Program-made: the position numbers and the translations under genes
The notes under the pieces: model-generated
Told to the model about the DNA's origin: nothing
What the model saw: the letters and a program-made list of their open reading frames with translations, nothing else
Databases searched by the model: none
From: Helicobacter pylori PMSS1
GTDB taxonomy: Bacteria; Campylobacterota; Campylobacteria; Campylobacterales; Arcobacteraceae
Direction: 5' to 3'
DNA length: 64,000 nt
Assembly (NCBI GenBank): GCA_945883785.1
Contig: CAMCYD010000002.1
Span: forward strand, 1-64,000
Part shown: one piece after another, positions 59,307-64,000 of the stretch
How the letters are laid out: every line of letters starts with the position of its first letter
How positions within the stretch are numbered: position 1 is the first letter of the stretch

Positions 59307-61318
59307 ATGGCCACCATCCCAAGGTAATAACATCTCATACATCTCTCCGCTTCAGCTTGAGCTTCTTCAGCTGTAAAACCAAAATTAACTTCCATATTAT
59401 TGTGTTTTCTGATTTCAGTTTCTGCTTTTTCACTCACTTCTCGAGGAAGTCCTGGCATCCAACCTTTGATTTTTTCTTTTTTATTATAAACTTTAAGTTT
59501 ATTCATATGGTCTTCCATAATCTCTTCATCTGTAAGTGTTACTTTTCCATCATAAATATATCTACTTATTACAGATGCTGCTCGTCTAGCTTGTCCAACT
59601 GCATTTACAATAGTCATTGGTCCATATTCACAGTCCCCTGCAGCAAAAAGTCCAAGTCTATTTGTCATGAAATCTTTTCCATTTGTTTGCAAAGTTCCCC
59701 ACGAAGTCATTGTAAGTTCCCAATCTTTTGGCAAAATTTGTAAATCAGAACTTTGAGAAACTGCTGGAATCAGATAATCACATTCTATTTCAAAATCTCC
59801 GTCATCTCGTTTGACAAGCTCAGCTCTTCCACCGTTTGGATCAGGAACTAGCTCGTATTGATTTATAAGAAGTGACTTTATGACACCATTTTCATCTCTA
59901 ATCGTATCAATAGCACTATGAAAAATAAATTCAACACCCTCTTCAACTGCCTCTGTATATTCTTCAAAAGTTGTATTTCTTATGATTGTTTTTTCATCTC
60001 TTCTATAAAGCATCACAACTCTTTTTGCACCCTCTCTAATACTGCATCTCACGACATCCATAGAGGTAAATCCGCCACCAACACACACAACAATTTTATC
60101 TTTGAGTTCATTTGAAACTGGGCTTCCTATTTTAAATTTATGCCAAAGATTTACCTTATCTAGCATCGCAATAGCACCCCAATATCCAAAATGATTTGGA
60201 TTTTCGTTTTCACATCTCACTGCTTTTGAAAGTCTTGCTCCAAACCCAAGAAGTGTCGCATCAAACTCTGTTTCTATCTCTTTCAACCTATCAGCCGTTA
60301 CTTTATAATTTGGAACTACCGTAACCGTTTCGAGTTCTGTGACAAGCTTAATATCTTCATTGTATTTATCAAACGGCATCCTATACTCTGGAACTCCAAC
60401 AGTAACTTCTCCTCCCAAAACAGGTAATTCTTCAAAAATAGTAACGCTAATCCCTTGCACTCCAAGATAATAAGCAGCCGTAAGTCCAGCAGGTCCAGCC
60501 CCAATAATAGCTACTTTTTTCCCATCATTTCGTGGTTTTTGAGGTTTTTGTGGATGTATCCACTCTAACTTATGATCGGTTTCATAATCAGCTCCAATTC
60601 TTTTAAGCTCCATAATTGAGATAGGCTCGTCAAGATTTGCTCTTCTACAAGCTGTTTCGCAAGGATGCGGGCAAACTCTTCCACAAGTATGAGCCAAAGG
60701 CATATGTTCTCTTGTCGCACTTAAAGTAGCACTAAAATCCAAGTCACGAACTCCCTCTATATAAGCAGGAATATCAATATGTGCAGGACACATATCAGTA
60801 CAGGGTGCAGTGATATTTGCAATATATCTTGAATCATCCACCAAATACCAAGGTGATTTAGATTTTGTTTCGATAAGCTTTTTAAAATCGTCATTAAAAA
60901 ACCGAATCATTTGTAAAATAGGAACAGGAACAGTTTTTCCTATCTCGCATTTACTTGTAGCCATCATCGTGTCACTAATTTCATTAAGGTGTTCTAAATC
61001 GCTTTGTTCACCCTCGCCTCTTGCGATTTTATCAAGCATATCATATAAAATTCGTCCGCCCCATCTTCCAGGAGCACATCTTCCACACATCTCACTATAT
61101 TCTTGGTATTGCTTTGCATAATTCAATGCCAATTTTACCACATCTACATCTGAAGTAAAAAGTGCAAATCCATCCCAACCAACAAAAGCTTTTGTGTGGT
61201 TTTCTTTATCATACTCAACTGGCAACTTAGCAGAAGATTCTTTCCATTCTTCAATAGACTCAATATTTCTATTGTCTATGTGTTCTCCTTGCCAAGTTGA
61301 AAAATATACTTTACTCAC
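59303..61318 (-). CDS. Non-canonical NuoF: NuoF-type Fe-S segment fused to GltD-like FAD/NAD(P)H oxidoreductase
   Basis: The 671-residue protein sits at the nuoF position. Residues about 70-140 resemble the C-terminal Fe-S domain of NuoF (C78GRC81APG84RWGGR ... SKC124EIGKTVPVP). The canonical third Cys of C-x2-C-x2-C is Gly84. No FMN/NADH domain of NuoF type precedes it. Instead residues about 170-640 are like the glutamate synthase small subunit (GltD/DPYD-type): Cys-rich N-terminus (C173, C177, C212, C216, C220, C224), FAD fold GAGPAGLTAAYYL (about 273), NAD(P) fold VGGGFTSMDVVRCSIREGAKRVVMLYRR, and FAD site GLFAAGDCEYGPMTIVNAVGQARRAA. The C-terminus has CMRC. The inferred role is electron input into complex I from NAD(P)H or another donor through FAD. 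Start GTG with AGGAAAA SD. Confidence 0.85.
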   Translation of the reverse strand: MSKVYFSTWQGEHIDNRNIESIEEWKESSAKLPVEYDKENHTKAFVGWDGFALFTSDVDVVKLALNYAKQYQEYSEMCGRCAPGRWGGRILYDMLDKIARGEGEQSDLEHLNEISDTMMATSKCEIGKTVPVPILQMIRFFNDDFKKLIETKSKSPWYLVDDSRYIANITAPCTDMCPAHIDIPAYIEGVRDLDFSATLSATREHMPLAHTCGRVCPHPCETACRRANLDEPISIMELKRIGADYETDHKLEWIHPQKPQKPRNDGKKVAIIGAGPAGLTAAYYLGVQGISVTIFEELPVLGGEVTVGVPEYRMPFDKYNEDIKLVTELETVTVVPNYKVTADRLKEIETEFDATLLGFGARLSKAVRCENENPNHFGYWGAIAMLDKVNLWHKFKIGSPVSNELKDKIVVCVGGGFTSMDVVRCSIREGAKRVVMLYRRDEKTIIRNTTFEEYTEAVEEGVEFIFHSAIDTIRDENGVIKSLLINQYELVPDPNGGRAELVKRDDGDFEIECDYLIPAVSQSSDLQILPKDWELTMTSWGTLQTNGKDFMTNRLGLFAAGDCEYGPMTIVNAVGQARRAASVISRYIYDGKVTLTDEEIMEDHMNKLKVYNKKEKIKGWMPGLPREVSEKAETEIRKHNNMEVNFGFTAEEAQAEAERCMRCYYLGMVAI

Positions 61319-61326
61319 AAGTTTTC

Positions 61327-61590
61327 CTACTCTTCTTCGACATTTGCAACAAGTGTATTATCTAATGTATTTTTAATCACAACAGTCCAATCTACTTCGT
61401 TGAATTTTAAAGAATTCATCAAAGTCCAATTATTTTCTTTCACTATATCAGCTACTTTTTGTATAGCTGTAAAATCACCAATTTCAAATAAAAATATCCC
61501 ATTTTCATCTTGTGATATTTCACTGTTCATAAGCTCTACCAATCTTGGTATAAAATTTTCACCATGGTTTCTTAAATCATATCTTTTCAT
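61327..61590 (-). CDS. nuoE: Short cysteine-free NuoE-like subunit
   Basis: The 87-residue protein starts MKRYDLRNHGENFIPRLVELM at the ATG at 61590, preceded by AAGGGG; a longer frame would overlap nuoD and lacks support. The MKR-x-DLR beginning and position between nuoD and nuoF match the small NuoE-like proteins of Campylobacter and Helicobacter. It has no cysteine at all, so it cannot carry the [2Fe-2S] cluster N1a of true NuoE. It is probably a structural adapter for the altered input module (inference). 8-bp gap to the NuoF-like gene. Confidence 0.8.
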   Translation of the reverse strand: MKRYDLRNHGENFIPRLVELMNSEISQDENGIFLFEIGDFTAIQKVADIVKENNWTLMNSLKFNEVDWTVVIKNTLDNTLVANVEEE

Positions 61591-61603
61591 TTTATACCCC
61601 TTA

Positions 61604-62830
61604 CTACCTGTCAATTTCGCCAAAAACGATATTAAGGTTACCAATAATAGTAACAACATCGGCAAGTTGATGCCCTGGAAGTAAATCTTGTAATAATCCT
61701 GTATGCCAAAAACTTGGTGCTCTTAATTTCATTCTGTATGGATAAGGGCTTCCGTCACTCACGATATAAAATCCAAGTTCCCCTTTTGGAGATTCAGTAG
61801 CCACATACACTTCACCAACAGGTGGTCTCATCCCTTGTGTCACAAGTACAAAATGTTGCATCAAAGAATAATTTTGAGTCATCATCTCCTCTTTTGAAGC
61901 AGAAATATATTGAGGCGCATGAGCCATAAGTTTTCTATCGCTCTCATGATACATTGGAATAAGTTGTTTTAAAATTCTCATAGATTGGTGCATTTCAGCC
62001 ATATGGAGCTTGTACCTTCCATAACTATCGCAAGTTTCAGAATATGGCACATCAAATTCTAGTTTGGAATACAATCCGTATGGCATCTCTTTTCTCAAAT
62101 CCCATTTTACTCCACTTCCTCGCAGAATAAGTCCCGTACATCCCCATGATTTAGCCATCTCTTTTGAAACAACTCCTACATTTTCTAGTCTCATTCTCCA
62201 AATTCTATTAGTTGTCAAAAGACCTTCATAAACTTTAATTTGTTCAGTCAAAATGCCCATAAATTTTTCTAACTTTTCAATCCAATTCTTTGGTAAATCA
62301 AGAGGAACTCCACCAATTCTTACGCTACTATGAGTAAGTCTAGCTCCACAATAATCTTCCATTAAGTCCATTGCAAATTCTCTTTCTCTAAATGCATATA
62401 AGAAAACAGACATCGCTCCAACATCAAGGGCATGTGTTGCAAGCCAAAATAAGTGTGAAATAATTCTATTAATTTCAACCAACATCGTTCTAATCACTTC
62501 AGCTCTCATCGGTGCTTCAATCCCAAGAAGTTTTTCAACCGCAAGTGCATAACCATAGTTATTTGATGTTGCAGCGATGTAATCCATCCTGTCTGTTGTA
62601 GGTAAAAATTCGTTATAAATCATATTTTCACCCATCTTTTCCATCCCTCTATGAAGATAACCAACATCAGGATGAGCTTTTATAACCTCTTCTCCTTGTA
62701 GTTCAAGAATAAGTCTAAGTTGACCATGAGCTGATGGATGTTGTGGTCCAAAATTAACAACCATAGTGTTATCATCTCTTTCAAATGCGATATTTTCAAA
62801 AAAAGGTTTTAGTCTGTTTGTTTGTTGCAT
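61604..62830 (-). CDS. nuoD: NADH-quinone oxidoreductase subunit D
   Basis: The 408-residue 49-kDa-type subunit at the quinone site. Seen: [24 protein letters not shown] (HPSAHG), [36 protein letters not shown]-equivalent [51 protein letters not shown] and the C-terminal VFGEIDR. Separate from NuoC, as in Campylobacterota. Typical length. Confidence 0.97.
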   Translation of the reverse strand: MQQTNRLKPFFENIAFERDDNTMVVNFGPQHPSAHGQLRLILELQGEEVIKAHPDVGYLHRGMEKMGENMIYNEFLPTTDRMDYIAATSNNYGYALAVEKLLGIEAPMRAEVIRTMLVEINRIISHLFWLATHALDVGAMSVFLYAFREREFAMDLMEDYCGARLTHSSVRIGGVPLDLPKNWIEKLEKFMGILTEQIKVYEGLLTTNRIWRMRLENVGVVSKEMAKSWGCTGLILRGSGVKWDLRKEMPYGLYSKLEFDVPYSETCDSYGRYKLHMAEMHQSMRILKQLIPMYHESDRKLMAHAPQYISASKEEMMTQNYSLMQHFVLVTQGMRPPVGEVYVATESPKGELGFYIVSDGSPYPYRMKLRAPSFWHTGLLQDLLPGHQLADVVTIIGNLNIVFGEIDR

Positions 62831-62832
62831 AT

Positions 62833-63654
62833 CTATCTTCTTTCTTTTAATTGTGTAGGTTTAATTTCATCAAATGGAGTTACGAGTGGGATTCCAAAAA
62901 TTTTAATTCCACCCTCTTCTTGGTATCTTATAGGAGTTTCAGGTTCATCTCCATCTCGAATATCAGTTCCAAACGGTACTTCATGACCTAGTCTTGCAAA
63001 TCTTGTAGTATCATATCTATCAATTTTAGCAGCATCTCTTTGTTCTTCTCCAATAGTTTCTCTAGCCTCTTTTCCAAAAATTTTATCAACTTCATACCAT
63101 CTAGCAGCTTCATCGCCATGAAGTGGGTATGTTTTGAGAAGTGGATGCCCTTGCCAATCATCTGGCATCAAAATTCTTTTCATATAGGGATGATTATTTG
63201 CGACAATTCCAAACATATCATACATCTCTCTTTCACTCCAATCGGCCATTCTAAAAAGTGGGTTTACCGACTCAATAGCTTCTCCAACTTTTACAAAAGT
63301 TTTGATTCGTAATCTTTTTCTTTTTGATGTTGATAACATTTCGTAAAATATCTCAAAGCCCCCTTTTGTGGCTACATAATCAATAGCACTCAGCTCAACA
63401 AGTAAATCATAAGCTAATATCTCTTTTGCATGTTTGATAGCTACAATATTATCTTTTGGTGCTATCCACATAACCAAATGGTCTAACTCTAAATAAACAT
63501 CATTCACAGTAACTTTTTTTGTCAAGCTAAGATAATCGTTACTAAAAACTGAATCGTTATAAACAGACTTTCTAGGTATCGTAGGGGTTACATAAAATCT
63601 ATCATTATAATACGATTTTTTTTGTACATTTTCTTTTGATTGATAGGCTCTCAT
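62833..63654 (-). CDS. nuoC: NADH-quinone oxidoreductase subunit C
   Basis: The 273-residue 30-kDa-type subunit. The core motif [52 protein letters not shown] is clear. It has about 60-70 extra N-terminal residues compared with minimal NuoC and a C-terminal tail ([21 protein letters not shown]...) often seen in this phylum. Its stop and the start region abut nuoB and nuoD with 1-2 bp spacing. Confidence 0.95.
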   Translation of the reverse strand: MRAYQSKENVQKKSYYNDRFYVTPTIPRKSVYNDSVFSNDYLSLTKKVTVNDVYLELDHLVMWIAPKDNIVAIKHAKEILAYDLLVELSAIDYVATKGGFEIFYEMLSTSKRKRLRIKTFVKVGEAIESVNPLFRMADWSEREMYDMFGIVANNHPYMKRILMPDDWQGHPLLKTYPLHGDEAARWYEVDKIFGKEARETIGEEQRDAAKIDRYDTTRFARLGHEVPFGTDIRDGDEPETPIRYQEEGGIKIFGIPLVTPFDEIKPTQLKERR

Positions 63655-64000
63655 TATATTAACCTTTTTACTTTTTGAGCCAAACTACAAGGTTGACTTC
63701 TTATTTTTTTTTGCAACATCATTAGTGCATACTGAAGTGTTTCTGGTCTTGGCGCACACCCAGGAAGATAAATATCTACAGGAATAACTCTGTCAGCTCC
63801 TTGAACAGTAGCATAAGTATTAAACATACCGCCAGTATTTGCACAACTTCCCATACTTATAACCCATTTAGGATCAGGCATTTGGTCGTACAATCTTCTT
63901 AAAAACTCTGCATGTTTTTTTGTCAATGTTCCAGCAATAACAAGAACATCTGATTGTCTTGGACTTGCTCTAAAAATAGTACCAAATCTATCAAAGTCAA
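63654..64000 (-). CDS. nuoB: NADH-quinone oxidoreductase subunit B, partial
   Basis: The C-terminal 115 residues of the N2-cluster subunit; the gene runs off the right edge. The visible frame reads [32 protein letters not shown]..., then [17 protein letters not shown] (third N2 ligand) and [18 protein letters not shown] (fourth). The paired Cys-Cys of N2 would lie outside the window. A TTG at 63926 is internal, not a start. Confidence 0.95.
   Translation of the reverse strand, partial: DFDRFGTIFRASPRQSDVLVIAGTLTKKHAEFLRRLYDQMPDPKWVISMGSCANTGGMFNTYATVQGADRVIPVDIYLPGCAPRPETLQYALMMLQKKIRSQPCSLAQKVKRLI

Noticed and set aside
61591-61665. Longer NuoE-like start at 61665 with a hydrophobic N-terminus
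   Set aside because: It overlaps nuoD by 62 bp on the same strand in another frame; the ATG at 61590 has an AAGGGG SD and gives the conserved MKRYDLR start.

Overview
The window is an AT-rich, gene-dense piece of a Campylobacterota (epsilonproteobacterial) chromosome. The evidence is several lineage-typical genes and gene orders: an HP0958/FlgZ-type zinc-ribbon protein next to waaA, Nif3 and glyQ; Csd3- and Csd6-type cell-shape peptidoglycan enzymes; a CheZ of the Helicobacter/Campylobacter type; a cysteine-free NuoE beginning MKRYDLR; and tandem nuoG genes. The scattered flagellar genes, the short flagellin and the absence of visible sigma-54/sigma-28 promoters suggest an Arcobacter-like or Sulfurimonas-like member. 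That last step is inference, not proof.

Layout. 1-87 is the edge of a TrmA/RlmD-type methyltransferase gene. 194-8425 holds a short flagellin and a giant (2431 aa) cadherin-repeat lipoprotein. 8485-13034 is a housekeeping block: a pseudouridine synthase, waaA, flgZ-like, Nif3 and glyQ. A small toxin-antitoxin pair (13061-13622) precedes purL. 16021-24710 is a flagellar/chemotaxis locus. On the minus strand it has flgG, a Lys-rich protein and a membrane-anchored CheX-like protein. On the plus strand it has cheY, an unusual cheZ, flgF-like, flgB, fliF, fliG and fliH. 24714-26968 is a divergent pair of cell-shape peptidoglycan enzymes. 27118-39113 is a nearly gap-free minus-strand run of 14 genes. 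Read in transcription order they are fliI, flgL, flhA, DUF502, a small Cys protein, serS, mltD, rlpA, hisB, kdsC, lptC, lptA, engB and a GNAT acetyltransferase. 39311-44578 has ung, an outer-membrane barrel and two divergent paralogous lipoproteins. glmS follows at 45115. 47121-64000 is the complex I operon (nuoB to nuoN), running off the right edge.

The complex I locus is the most interesting biochemistry. The NADH-input module is not canonical. NuoE has no cysteines. 'NuoF' lacks the FMN domain and is instead a NuoF-type Fe-S segment fused to a GltD-like FAD/NAD(P)H oxidoreductase, with one N3-cluster cysteine replaced by glycine. Two NuoG paralogues follow, of which only the first keeps the N7 cluster ligands.

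Other noteworthy structure: a CheZ carrying several CheY-binding-like peptides; two mutually exclusive hairpins in front of the flgZ-like gene, one covering its ribosome-binding site; a family of five palindromic elements between 39.1 and 47.1 kb, one supplying the start codon of ung; a separate 162-bp nested palindrome that forms the 3' end of a GNAT gene; and a heptanucleotide repeat inside glmS. I saw no rRNA, tRNA, CRISPR array, phage or transposase gene.
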